14,502 bases of DNA from JBBDXI01 sp040902425 (GTDB lineage Bacteria > Planctomycetota > Phycisphaerae > Phycisphaerales > UBA1924). The DNA lies in assembly GCA_040902425.1 (NCBI GenBank), contig JBBDXI010000096.1, positions 1-14,502 on the forward strand, given 5' to 3'. Below, in pieces: positions 1-7,419 of the stretch. The translations under genes and the position numbers were made by a program. Below the pieces are notes generated by a model that saw only the letters and a program-made list of their open reading frames with translations, had not been told where the DNA came from and ran no database searches. The stretch's first letter is position 1; the number at the start of each line of letters is the position of its first letter.

Positions 1-143
1 CCGGCCCGGCCGCGTCCACGCGCACACCCACCACTCCGCCCCACCCCCTCATCCTCACTCCGCACCGGACTTAACTTCCTTTCTCGATCCCCGCCCCCCG
101 CGGCCGATACCATCGGATCGCTTCCACACGAGGGGGATCGAAC

Positions 144-2066
144 ATGACCGGGGCAACAAGGGCGCTCCTGGCCGCGTGCTTCGCGCTCGCCGCCCAGTGC
201 GCCAGCGCGCAGACGGTCCTCTACACCAGCATCGACCACGCCGCGGGCGCCAACACCGGCCAGTCGTGGCATGACGCGTTCCGCGGGCCCGGCGCGCTCC
301 AGCGCGCCCTCGACGCGGCCGCGCCCCTCGCCGCTGGCGGCCAGACCGTCCACCTCTGGGTCGCCCGCGGGGCCTACCCGCCCACCCTCGAGGCCCAGCC
401 CGGCGAGCCGCGCTCCGCGACCTTCCGCCTCCAGGCCCGCGTCGCCCTCTACGGCGGCTTCGTCGGCACCGAGACCGCCCTCGGGCAGCGCGACATCCTC
501 GCCAACCCCACCATCCTCACCGGCGCCCTCCCGCCCCCCGGCGCGCCCCTGCGCGCCTGGCACATCGTCACCGCCCCCGCCAGCGCCGACGCCACCGCCA
601 TCCTCGACGGCTTCACCGTCACCGGGGGCCTCTCCCAGCAGGGCGGCGCCGGCATCCTGAGCCTCGGCGGCGCCCCCCGCATCCGCGCCTGCATCATCGC
701 CGGCAACCACGCGCAGGGGTTCCCCGACCGCCACGGCGGGGGCGCCCGCTGCCTCCCCCCGCTCGGCTCACCCCCCTCCCTCCCCTCCTTCGAGGACTGC
801 TGGTTCGAGGACAACTCCGCCAGCGGCGGGGGCGGCGGCCTCGCCGGCGCGGCCACGCTCACCCGCTGCGCGTTCACGGGCAACACCGCCCACCCCCTGT
901 GGAACGGCGGCGCCATCGCCGGCGACTGCCACGCCGAGGACTGCACCTTCGACGACAATCACGCCGGCGCCGGCGGCGCCATCCAGGGCGCCTGCACCCT
1001 CCGCCGCTGCCTCTTCGAGGGCAACAGCGCCGACGGCGGCGGCGCCCTCTACGGCACCTTCGACGCCCAGGACTGCCAGTTCATCGCCAACGCCGCCACC
1101 TGGACCGGGGCGGGCGGCGCGGCCTACCTCTACGGCCCGCCCTCGCGGTTCGAGCGCTGCCTCTTCCGCGCCAACACCGGCTCCTTCGGGGCCCTCCTCG
1201 TCGGCGGGGCTCACCTCGGCCTGTGCCGCATCCTCGACCACGCCGGGGGGAGCTACTTCCACATCCTCAACGCCGCCTCCAGCGCCACCGGCTGCACCTT
1301 CTCCGGCAACAGCGCCCGCCTGATCATCCACGGCCCCCTGGTCAGCTGCGTCTTCTCCGGCAACGCCGGCGGCATCGAGATCGGCGCGGGCGGCTCGCTG
1401 GTCAACTGCACCGTGGCCGCCAACACCTGGGGCCAGGGCGCGGTCCGCGTCGGCGCCAACGTCTCCACCGCCATCGCCAACTCCATCCTCTGGGGCAACA
1501 ACGGGGCGGCCGAGCAGAGCCAGCTCCAGCTCGCCCCGGGCGCCTCCCTCTCCCTGCGCTACTCCTGCATCCAGGGCCTCACCCCCGCCACCGCCGCCCT
1601 GGGCCCCGGGAACTTCAGCGCCAACCCGCGCCTGGAACCCGCCGAATCGCCATCCTCACCCCCCTCCGGGCGCCTCCGCACGCCGTCGCCCTGCGTGGAT
1701 GCCGGCGACCCCGCGATCCTCCCCCCCGCGGCCGCGGCCGACGCCTTCGGCGCGCCGAGGCTCGTCAACGACCCCGGCATGCCCGACAACGGCCCGCTCT
1801 CCCCGCCCCCGCCCGCGCCGCAGCTCCACCCCGTGGATGTCGGCGCCTTCGAGCACCAGGGCGTTACCTGCTACGCGGACTGCGAACAGCCGCCCGGCCC
1901 GCCCCACGGGCCCCCCATCCTCTCCACCGCCGACTTCGTCTGCTTCCTCGAGGCGTACCAGCAGGGCAATCCCTACACCAACTGCGACGCCAGCCGCACG
2001 CAGCCGGTCCTCAACGTCGCCGACTTCTCCTGCTTCCTCCAGCGCTTCGCCGCCGGCTGCCCGTAA
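144..2066 (+). CDS. Secreted right-handed beta-helix / choice-of-anchor Q-like protein with C-terminal dockerin-like module
   Basis: A 640-residue exported protein, probably on the cell surface. Residues 1-22 form a signal peptide (Arg6, then a hydrophobic stretch ending CASAQ). Residues ~95-470 carry repeated Gly-rich units of the form GGA(I/L)..C.F..N.A, typical of parallel beta-helix and polymorphic outer-membrane-type repeats. Residues ~447-571 read like the 'choice-of-anchor Q' end: SILWGN, YSCIQG, SPCVDAGD, then DVGAFE. Residues 576-640 hold two dockerin-like units with (T/V)ADF.CFL and the terminal FAAGCP. The ATG at 144 has a good AGGGGG ribosome site at 131-136, 7 nt away. The next gene has the same C-terminal module, so both are likely sorted the same way. 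No catalytic residues are recognisable, so an adhesin or structural role is inferred. The 143 bases upstream hold no gene. Confidence 0.85.
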   Translation: MTGATRALLAACFALAAQCASAQTVLYTSIDHAAGANTGQSWHDAFRGPGALQRALDAAAPLAAGGQTVHLWVARGAYPPTLEAQPGEPRSATFRLQARVALYGGFVGTETALGQRDILANPTILTGALPPPGAPLRAWHIVTAPASADATAILDGFTVTGGLSQQGGAGILSLGGAPRIRACIIAGNHAQGFPDRHGGGARCLPPLGSPPSLPSFEDCWFEDNSASGGGGGLAGAATLTRCAFTGNTAHPLWNGGAIAGDCHAEDCTFDDNHAGAGGAIQGACTLRRCLFEGNSADGGGALYGTFDAQDCQFIANAATWTGAGGAAYLYGPPSRFERCLFRANTGSFGALLVGGAHLGLCRILDHAGGSYFHILNAASSATGCTFSGNSARLIIHGPLVSCVFSGNAGGIEIGAGGSLVNCTVAANTWGQGAVRVGANVSTAIANSILWGNNGAAEQSQLQLAPGASLSLRYSCIQGLTPATAALGPGNFSANPRLEPAESPSSPPSGRLRTPSPCVDAGDPAILPPAAAADAFGAPRLVNDPGMPDNGPLSPPPPAPQLHPVDVGAFEHQGVTCYADCEQPPGPPHGPPILSTADFVCFLEAYQQGNPYTNCDASRTQPVLNVADFSCFLQRFAAGCP

Positions 2067-2178
2067 GGCGCTGCCACACGCCGGGTGAGCCGCCCCCCCC
2101 GGCGTCCGCGCATGCACCGGGCGCTGAATATTCGCAAATCCCCCTCGGACAACGGATTTCCGGCCGCCGCTGAGGCCT

Positions 2179-2224
2179 GGAAATAGGGCCGGTCACGCCC
2201 CGATTTCCTTGGGGTTTTCGCCCC
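2179..2224 (+). terminator. Possible double hairpin between the two secreted-protein genes
   Basis: GGAAAT (2179-2184) pairs with ATTTCC (2203-2208), with a GGG/CCC inner stem. It is followed directly by GGGG-TTTTCG-CCCC (2211-2224). It lies in the 275-base gap between the two secreted-protein genes, 113 nt after the first stop. There is no clear T-tract, so it may end the first transcript or be a leader structure of the next. Nothing else in the gap (2067-2341) could be assigned. Confidence 0.3.
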
Positions 2225-2341
2225 GCGCGGGTACCCTGACCCCCTGGCCCGCCCGCGGCACGCTCCCGCAGAGGGGGCCCACGATTCGAGCGCACCAACA
2301 CCTCCGGTTCTCGTGGGGAGAACACAAAGGAGTCCGAGGAC

Positions 2342-5300
2342 ATGCACCAGTCTCTGAAGCTCGCCCTGTCGGCGGGGATGGCCCTCGCCTGCGCCTCCGC
2401 CGCCCACGCCCAGTTCCCCGAGAACTTCGACACCACCACCGCGGGCACTCTCCCCGGCGGGTGGGTGGCCAACGGCTTCGGCCCCGGCTCGCCGTGGACC
2501 GTCGTCAGCGACCAGTCCAACAGCTTCCCCAACTCCGTGTTCACCAACGACCAGATCGGCGTCGGATCCCAGTTCCTCGACACCCCGCCCATCAACGCCC
2601 TCGGGCCGGTGACCATCGACCTCTGGCGGCGATTTAATACCGAGTCCACCTTCGACGGCTGGGTGATCGAGTCCAGCATCAACGGCTCACCCTTCACCAA
2701 CATCGGTGAGGCCGCCTTCCGCACCGGCCCGTACAACGCCACCATCAGCGCCAACTTCCAGAGCCCCATCGGGGGCCAGCGCGCCTTCTCGGGCGCCGCC
2801 ACCACCTGGACCCGCAGCACGGCCGTCATCCCCGCCCAAAGCGGCGACGCCGTCACCATCCGCTTCCACATGGCGACCGACTCCTCGGTCTCGAGCACCG
2901 GCGTCTGGCTCGACGACATCAGCGTCACCACCTCCGCCACCGCCGTCTGCTGCAAGTCCGACGGCACATGCGAGCTGCTCGGCCAGGCGGCCTGCGCGAG
3001 CGCCGGCGGCATCTTCAACATCGTCGCCGAGTCCTGCGCCACCGCCAACTGCCCCATGCCCGCCGCCTGCTGCGCCGCGAGCGGCACCTGCTCCATGGCC
3101 CTCCCCTCGGTCTGCACCGCCGGCGGCGGCGCCTACCAGGGCGTCGGCAGCGACTGCGGCAGCGTCACCTGCGCCGGCGCCTTCTTCGAGATCGAGCCCA
3201 ACGAGACCCGGCCCGGCGCCACCGCCGTCTCCTTCTTCACTCCGGGTAACTTCATCCAGGGCAACACCACCGGCTCCTCCGGCACCGCCATCGGCGCCCC
3301 CACCAGCCTCGACCAGTTCCTCGTCACCACCGCCAACCTCAACCCCGGCGTCTACCGCCACCGGCTCACCATCACCACCACCGGCGCCGCGGGCCACACC
3401 GGCTCGATCCGCGGCCTCACCCAGACGGCGGCCCTCGCCGGCCCCTGGGCGGGCGCCGTCGGCACGGCCACCGCCGCGGACACCCAGCTCCAGGGCAGCC
3501 TCACCACCACCACGCCCCCGCGCATGAACCAGTGGTACGGCTTCGGCAAGCAGGAGAAGGTCTACTACCGCGTCATCGGCACCGGCACCACCACCGGCGA
3601 CTACCAGGCCACGTGGACCGCCGACCCCGTCAGCCCCTCGCAACTCGGGTTCTTCATCCCCGGCCAGGTCACCATCTCGACCGTCGCCCAGGGCCACACC
3701 ACCGACACCGACTTCTGGGTTTATGGAGTGGACGGGGGCGGCGACCTCGTCGCCATCGACGGCTCAGGCAACGACGGGTCGAGCCTCAACGGCGGCGCCC
3801 CGGCCAACAACAACACTCCCAGTTGGCTCACCCGCGCCTACGACCCCGGCACCTACTACCTCGCGATGTCCAACTTCAACCTGGCGAACAACAAGGGCTC
3901 GCCCAGCGACGACAACTTCCGCACCGGCGCCCTGCTCGACTTCCCCGACGCCCTCCTCACCTCCAGCTCGACCGCCAACGTCAACTGCGCCTTCGCCGTC
4001 ACCGACAGCGCCGGCACCACCCAGTTCGCCGCCACCAAGCCCGCCGCCTTCGACGTGCTCTGGTTCCGCTTCGACGTCCTCCCCCTCACCGCCGTCGGCG
4101 CCTGCTGCAAGACCGACGGCTCCTGCGACTCGATCGCGCTGGGAGACTGCCTGGCCGCCGGCGGCATCTTCCGCGGCGAGAACGTCGCCTGCGCCGCCGC
4201 CAACTGCCCGCCCCCGGGCGCCTGCTGTCTCGCCGACGGCACCTGCCTCACCCGCACGGGCGCGGCCTGCGTCGCCGCGGGCGGCGCCTTCGCCGGCGAC
4301 AACACCGCCTGCGCCACCGCCGGGTGCGTCCCCGCCGACCCCACCCCCCTTCCCCTCGCCTACAACTGGAACGGCATGGTCAGCGAGTTCTCCGAGCAGG
4401 GCGAGGCCAACCGCCAGGACCTGAACGGCTACCGCTCCGTCGCCGACCGCGGCCTGCTCGTCAACGGCGCCGCCAACGCCATCAACGCAACCCCCGTGAT
4501 CGCGGGCTCCGTCGGCCTGGGGTACACCGTCAACGACCAGCCCCACACCCTCGACATCGTCCACCTCGGCGACCGCCGCACCGTCGCCAACGCCGCCCGC
4601 AACTGGAACCCGCCCAGCACCAACATCCAGGCCGGCGCGCAGCCCTCCTGGCTCCTCGAGAACGACCAGACCACGCCCCAGGTCAGCCCGCTGAGCGCGG
4701 CCGGCGTCACGCTCTCGCCCCACTCCCGCATCGGCGTCCTCTACCAGATCTCAGACAGCGGCGGGCGATTCGACTGCACCCTCACCTTCACGGACAACTC
4801 CTCCGTCACCGTCACCCTCCGGGCCGCCGACTGGTTCAGCAACAACAACCCGCAGCACCCCGCCCCGGGCGCGGGCTCGGGCCTCGAGGTCCAGCGCAAG
4901 CTCGGGCGCTACGGCGCGACGCAGGACACCGACCTGGCCAACACCACGGCGACCAACGACCTCGACGTCGTCGAGGCCGTCTTCAGCGTCCCGCGCCTCA
5001 TCGCCGACGGGCTGGGCAACCACGCGGGCAAGACCCTGGCCTCCATCACCTTCAGCAACCCGATCTCAAACGCCAACTACGCCAACTCCACGCCCGCCAC
5101 CGGCTCGGGCCACGCCATCCTCGCCGCCAGTGTCAGCTTCCCCGGCGCGGGCGCCCCGCCCTGTTACGCGAACTGCGACAACTCCACGCAGCCCCCGGTC
5201 CTTAACGTCGCCGACTTCGGGTGCTTCCTCACCCGCTACGCCGCGGGCGACGCCTACGCCAACTGCGACAACAGCACGCAGCCCCCGGTCCTCAACGTCG

Positions 5301-5347
5301 CCGACTTCGGCTGCTTCCTGACCAAGTACGCCGCCGGCTGCCCGTAA
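2342..5347 (+). CDS. Large secreted multidomain protein with Cys-Cys repeats and tandem dockerin-like C-terminus
   Basis: A 1001-residue exported protein of unknown function. Residues 1-24 are a signal peptide (Lys6, hydrophobic core, cleavage near AHAQ). Residues ~26-195 resemble a MAM/choice-of-anchor J-like beta-sandwich (FD...LPGGW near the start, GVWLDDISV at the end). Four Cys-rich repeats lie in two pairs, at about 201-237, 240-277, 586-622 and 625-662. Each begins with CC, then an (S/D)GTC-like motif, then C..(A/G)GG, and closes with C....C. Between the pairs (~280-580) is a pre-peptidase-like beta domain (EIEPNET, LDQF). Residues ~668-935 form a further beta-rich domain. Residues 941-1001 are two nearly identical 30-residue dockerin-like units ending AAGCP. 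The start has AAGGAG at 2327-2332, 9 nt upstream. The terminal motif is shared with the preceding gene, which suggests a common anchoring route. No enzyme motif was found. Confidence 0.87.
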   Translation: MHQSLKLALSAGMALACASAAHAQFPENFDTTTAGTLPGGWVANGFGPGSPWTVVSDQSNSFPNSVFTNDQIGVGSQFLDTPPINALGPVTIDLWRRFNTESTFDGWVIESSINGSPFTNIGEAAFRTGPYNATISANFQSPIGGQRAFSGAATTWTRSTAVIPAQSGDAVTIRFHMATDSSVSSTGVWLDDISVTTSATAVCCKSDGTCELLGQAACASAGGIFNIVAESCATANCPMPAACCAASGTCSMALPSVCTAGGGAYQGVGSDCGSVTCAGAFFEIEPNETRPGATAVSFFTPGNFIQGNTTGSSGTAIGAPTSLDQFLVTTANLNPGVYRHRLTITTTGAAGHTGSIRGLTQTAALAGPWAGAVGTATAADTQLQGSLTTTTPPRMNQWYGFGKQEKVYYRVIGTGTTTGDYQATWTADPVSPSQLGFFIPGQVTISTVAQGHTTDTDFWVYGVDGGGDLVAIDGSGNDGSSLNGGAPANNNTPSWLTRAYDPGTYYLAMSNFNLANNKGSPSDDNFRTGALLDFPDALLTSSSTANVNCAFAVTDSAGTTQFAATKPAAFDVLWFRFDVLPLTAVGACCKTDGSCDSIALGDCLAAGGIFRGENVACAAANCPPPGACCLADGTCLTRTGAACVAAGGAFAGDNTACATAGCVPADPTPLPLAYNWNGMVSEFSEQGEANRQDLNGYRSVADRGLLVNGAANAINATPVIAGSVGLGYTVNDQPHTLDIVHLGDRRTVANAARNWNPPSTNIQAGAQPSWLLENDQTTPQVSPLSAAGVTLSPHSRIGVLYQISDSGGRFDCTLTFTDNSSVTVTLRAADWFSNNNPQHPAPGAGSGLEVQRKLGRYGATQDTDLANTTATNDLDVVEAVFSVPRLIADGLGNHAGKTLASITFSNPISNANYANSTPATGSGHAILAASVSFPGAGAPPCYANCDNSTQPPVLNVADFGCFLTRYAAGDAYANCDNSTQPPVLNVADFGCFLTKYAAGCP
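5165..5344 (+). repeat. Two 90-bp tandem units encoding dockerin-like repeats
   Basis: Units 5165-5254 and 5255-5344 each encode 30 residues beginning YANCDNSTQPPVLNVADFGC, followed by a short FL-T-(R/K)-YAAG tail. They differ mostly at synonymous positions. The last residue of unit two is followed directly by the TAA stop. The related end of the upstream gene (about 1870-2063) is more diverged. The pattern D.N...LN..DF resembles one half of a type I dockerin calcium-binding repeat, with added cysteines that could pair. Confidence 0.85.
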
Positions 5348-5372
5348 GCCGCCCGGCGTCATCCCGCGAAGC

Positions 5373-5408
5373 TCACGAGGGGCGCACCACAGGGTGCGCC
5401 CCTCGTGA
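5373..5408 (+). terminator. Strong GC-rich hairpin after the secreted-protein gene
   Basis: A perfect 16-bp inverted repeat (5373-5388 with 5393-5408, arm beginning TCACGAGGGG) with a 4-nt loop starts 25 nt after the TAA stop. No T-tract follows, so it may act as a high-GC terminator or an mRNA-stabilising 3' hairpin. The rest of the gap up to 5513 shows nothing assignable. Confidence 0.7.
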
Positions 5409-5513
5409 CGCTGGGCTGGTGGCGCAGGAGCGATCCAGACCCCGCGCCGGCCCCGCCGCGCGCCGCCCGGAACGCCGCGTGCGCCCTCGCGCTCGGGCCT
5501 GTAGCATGCGCGG

Positions 5514-6728
5514 GTGCGGGTCTGCCTCTTCACCGACACCCTCGCGGATGTCAACGGCGTCAGCCGCTTCATCGCCAACATCGCCGCCGAGGCCCGGGCC
5601 ACGGGCCGCGACCTCACGGTGCTCACCTCCACCCGCCTCCCGCTCGAGCCCGCGACCAACATCGCCAACTTCCCCCCCCTCTACGCCCGGCGCATGCCCA
5701 AGTACGAGAACCTCGAGCTGGCCTTCCCACCCGCGCGGGCCATGCTCCGCCACGCCCGCGCCCTCGGCCCCGACGCCATCCACGCCTCCACGCCCGGGCC
5801 CGTCGGGCTGGCCGGGCTGCTCGCCGCGTGGAAGCTGGGCGTGCCCCTGCTGGGCGTCTACCACACCGACTTCCCCGCCTACATCGAGCACCTCTTCAGG
5901 AAGCCCTTCCTCACCCGCGCCACCGCGGGCTACATGCGCCTCTTCTACAGCCGTTTCGTGACCGTCTTCACCCGCACGGAGGAGTACGCGGCCGCGCTGG
6001 TCGCCCTGGGGATCGCGCGCGAGCGCATCGTGCGGCTCCTCCCGGGGATCGACGTCTCCAAGTTCCAGCCCTCGCTGCGCGACCCCGGGCTCTGGGCCCG
6101 CCTCGGCATCCGGCGCGACGGGCCCAAGGTCCTCTCCATCGGGCGCGTCAGCGTCGAGAAGAACCTGCCCCTGCTGGCCAGGGCCTGGCGGCAGGTGGTC
6201 CGCGAGAGCGGCGGCGCGGCGGGCGCGGCCTCCGGCCCGGGCGGGGGCTCGCCCACGCTCGTCGTGGTGGGGGATGGGCCCTACCGCGCCGCGATGGAGC
6301 GTGAGCTCGGCGGCTACCAGGCGTCGTTCCTGGGCTTCCGCCACGGCGCGGAGCTGTCGGCCCTTTACGCGTCGGCCGACCTCTTCGTCTTCCCCTCCGC
6401 CACCGACACGCTGGGCCAGGTGGTGATGGAGGCGCAGTCGTCGGGGCTGCCGGTGCTGGTGTCGGACCAGGGCGGGCCGCGCGAGGTTGTCCGCGAGGGC
6501 GAGACCGGCCTGGTCCTCCCCGCGGGCGACCCGTCCGCCTGGGCCGCGGCCATCGTGTCGCTCGTCGCCGACCCTTCCCGGCGCGCCCGCATGGGCGCCG
6601 CCGCTCACACCTTCATGCAGTCGATGACAATCCGCCACTCGTTCGAGCACTTCTGGTCGGTGCACGAAGAGGCCGTCCGCGCCCGCGCGGGCCCCAAAGA
6701 ACAAACCCCCGGCAGGCCGGGGGTTTGA
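5514..6728 (+). CDS. Glycosyltransferase family 4 (GT-B fold) protein
   Basis: A 404-residue cytoplasmic or membrane-associated glycosyltransferase, expected to move a sugar from a nucleotide-sugar donor to a lipid or glycan acceptor. The N-terminal acceptor half begins RVCLFTDTLADVNGVSRF (GT4 glycine/loop signature) and has HTDFPAY at 117-123. The C-terminal donor half has LSIGRVSVEKNL (207-218), VVGDGPYR (251-258) and the donor-site segment FPSATDTLGQVVMEA (293-307), with Glu306 as the conserved second acidic residue. The 'TDT.G.VV.EA' form resembles SqdX/MgtA/PimB-like alpha-glycosyltransferases, but acceptor and sugar cannot be told from the sequence. The frame requires the GTG at 5514; the ATG at 5506 is in another frame and no strong ribosome site is visible. 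The last codons and the stop lie inside a terminator palindrome. Confidence 0.88.
   Translation: MRVCLFTDTLADVNGVSRFIANIAAEARATGRDLTVLTSTRLPLEPATNIANFPPLYARRMPKYENLELAFPPARAMLRHARALGPDAIHASTPGPVGLAGLLAAWKLGVPLLGVYHTDFPAYIEHLFRKPFLTRATAGYMRLFYSRFVTVFTRTEEYAAALVALGIARERIVRLLPGIDVSKFQPSLRDPGLWARLGIRRDGPKVLSIGRVSVEKNLPLLARAWRQVVRESGGAAGAASGPGGGSPTLVVVGDGPYRAAMERELGGYQASFLGFRHGAELSALYASADLFVFPSATDTLGQVVMEAQSSGLPVLVSDQGGPREVVREGETGLVLPAGDPSAWAAAIVSLVADPSRRARMGAAAHTFMQSMTIRHSFEHFWSVHEEAVRARAGPKEQTPGRPGV
6702..6727. terminator. Bidirectional terminator palindrome overlapping a stop codon
   Basis: CAAACCCCCGGC (6702-6713) is perfectly inverted at 6716-6727 with a 2-nt centre, so it can form a hairpin on both strands. 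It overlaps the last codons and the TGA (6726-6728) of the glycosyltransferase gene. It also lies 46 bases past the end of the convergent minus-strand gene. Read on the minus strand the stem is followed by a T-rich stretch (GTTTGTTCTTTG), so it looks most like an intrinsic terminator for the minus-strand gene. Confidence 0.75.
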
Positions 6729-6773
6729 CACGAGGGCGAGTGCGGGCGTCCGTGCCCGCTTCGAGAGAACGTC

Positions 6774-7142
6774 TCAGGCCGCCTTGCGGCGCCAGGTCGA
6801 GCGGAACGCGGGGAACGCGAAGTTCCGCGTCCCGGACCAGCGGGCGCTGGTCTTGCGGGCGGTGCTGGTCCGGCGGGCGGTGCTCTTGCTCCAGCGCTTC
6901 GCCGCGCTCTTGCGGGTGCTGCTGGTGCGGGACTTGCCGGCGGTCTTGCGTGCCGTTGTGCGGGCCGTCCGGGTGGACGTGCGGGCGCGGCCCGAGCGGG
7001 CCTTGCGGGCGCCGGTGCGGCGAGCCTTGCTCTTGCCGTGGGTGCGCGAGCGGTTCTTCCAGCCGCTGGTGCGGCGCTTGCCGGCCCTGGTCTTCGTGCG
7101 CGTGCGGGTGTTCTTCCGGCGGGAACGGGTCTTGGCGGGCAT
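6774..7142 (-). CDS. Histone H1-like, Lys/Arg-rich basic protein
   Basis: Encodes 122 residues beginning MPAKTRSRRK. By my count there are 30 Arg and 15 Lys (37%), about 38 Ser/Thr, and no Asp or Glu. This composition matches bacterial H1-like nucleoid proteins (chlamydial Hc type, AlgP-like tails) that bind DNA through a disordered basic chain. Short quasi-repeats such as TARKT and STRKSA fill residues 60-100. The end is different and more hydrophobic (WSGTRNFAFPAFRSTW, 102-117), possibly a contact or folding segment. AGGAG at 7150-7154 is 7 nt from the second of two adjacent ATGs, hence this start; the first ATG (7145) would add one Met. DNA compaction is inferred from composition only; RNA binding or a ribosome-associated role is also possible. 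Confidence 0.75.
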   Translation of the reverse strand: MPAKTRSRRKNTRTRTKTRAGKRRTSGWKNRSRTHGKSKARRTGARKARSGRARTSTRTARTTARKTAGKSRTSSTRKSAAKRWSKSTARRTSTARKTSARWSGTRNFAFPAFRSTWRRKAA

Positions 7143-7149
7143 CATCGGG

Positions 7150-7154
7150 CTCCT
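7150..7154 (-). promoter_or_regulatory. Ribosome binding site that fixes the H1-like start
   Basis: AGGAG on the minus strand lies 4 nt before the ATG at 7145 and 7 nt before the ATG at 7142. The spacing favours the second ATG. An upstream extension of the same frame to 7364 has no such site and a non-matching composition. Confidence 0.65.
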
Positions 7155-7158
7155 GTGC

Positions 7159-7175
7159 GCCGGCGGGCCGCCGGC
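7159..7175. repeat. Palindrome in the leader of the H1-like gene
   Basis: GCCGGCGG (7159-7166) is perfectly inverted at 7168-7175 around one central base. It lies 4 bases upstream of the ribosome site of the minus-strand gene. It could be an operator or a leader hairpin limiting ribosome access. In DNA this GC-rich such palindromes also arise by chance. The rest of the divergent gap (to 7409) has GC-rich low-complexity sequence and one A-rich patch (7281-7291); no promoter could be assigned. Confidence 0.35.
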
Positions 7176-7409
7176 AGATCTCGTCCGTCCATCCGGCCAC
7201 GCGGCCGGCGGCCCGCGCCCGCGGTTGCGGTCGGGCACGAAGGGGGATCGGCCGCCCGCGCGGGCCGGATGAGCGCGGGAGAAGAAAAATCTGCCGCCGC
7301 CACTGAAGACCGGCGCCCGCGCCCCGGCGCCGCGACGCCGGCGCACGCCGGTCCCGCGCCCCATCCCGCCGAACTTCCCCGCCCGGGTGGGCCGGATACC
7401 GTGTCCGCC

Positions 7410-7414
7410 GGAGG
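7410..7414 (+). promoter_or_regulatory. Ribosome binding site that decides the DAHP synthase start
   Basis: GGAGG lies 5 nt before the GTG at 7420. An in-frame GTG at 7387 would add 11 residues (GRIPCPPEARV-like) with no ribosome site of comparable quality. Confidence 0.65.
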
Positions 7415-7419
7415 CCCGC

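Noticed and set aside
1..143. Promoter in the AT-richer patch around 68-95
   Set aside because: The patch (TTAACTTCCTTTC) stands out in composition, but no paired -35/-10 elements at acceptable spacing could be supported.
3532..5205. 557-residue open frame on the plus strand inside the large secreted-protein gene
   Set aside because: Arg/His/Pro-rich shadow frame typical of very GC-rich DNA; the overlapping frame has a signal peptide, domains and a good ribosome site.
5506..5508. ATG just before the glycosyltransferase as its start
   Set aside because: It is 8 nt upstream of the GTG and out of frame with the glycosyltransferase motifs.
6784..7272. Plus-strand Leu/Val/Arg-rich frame opposite the H1-like gene
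   Set aside because: No ribosome site, and the minus-strand frame has an AGGAG site, coherent composition and a terminator. Some doubt remains because both frames are low-complexity.
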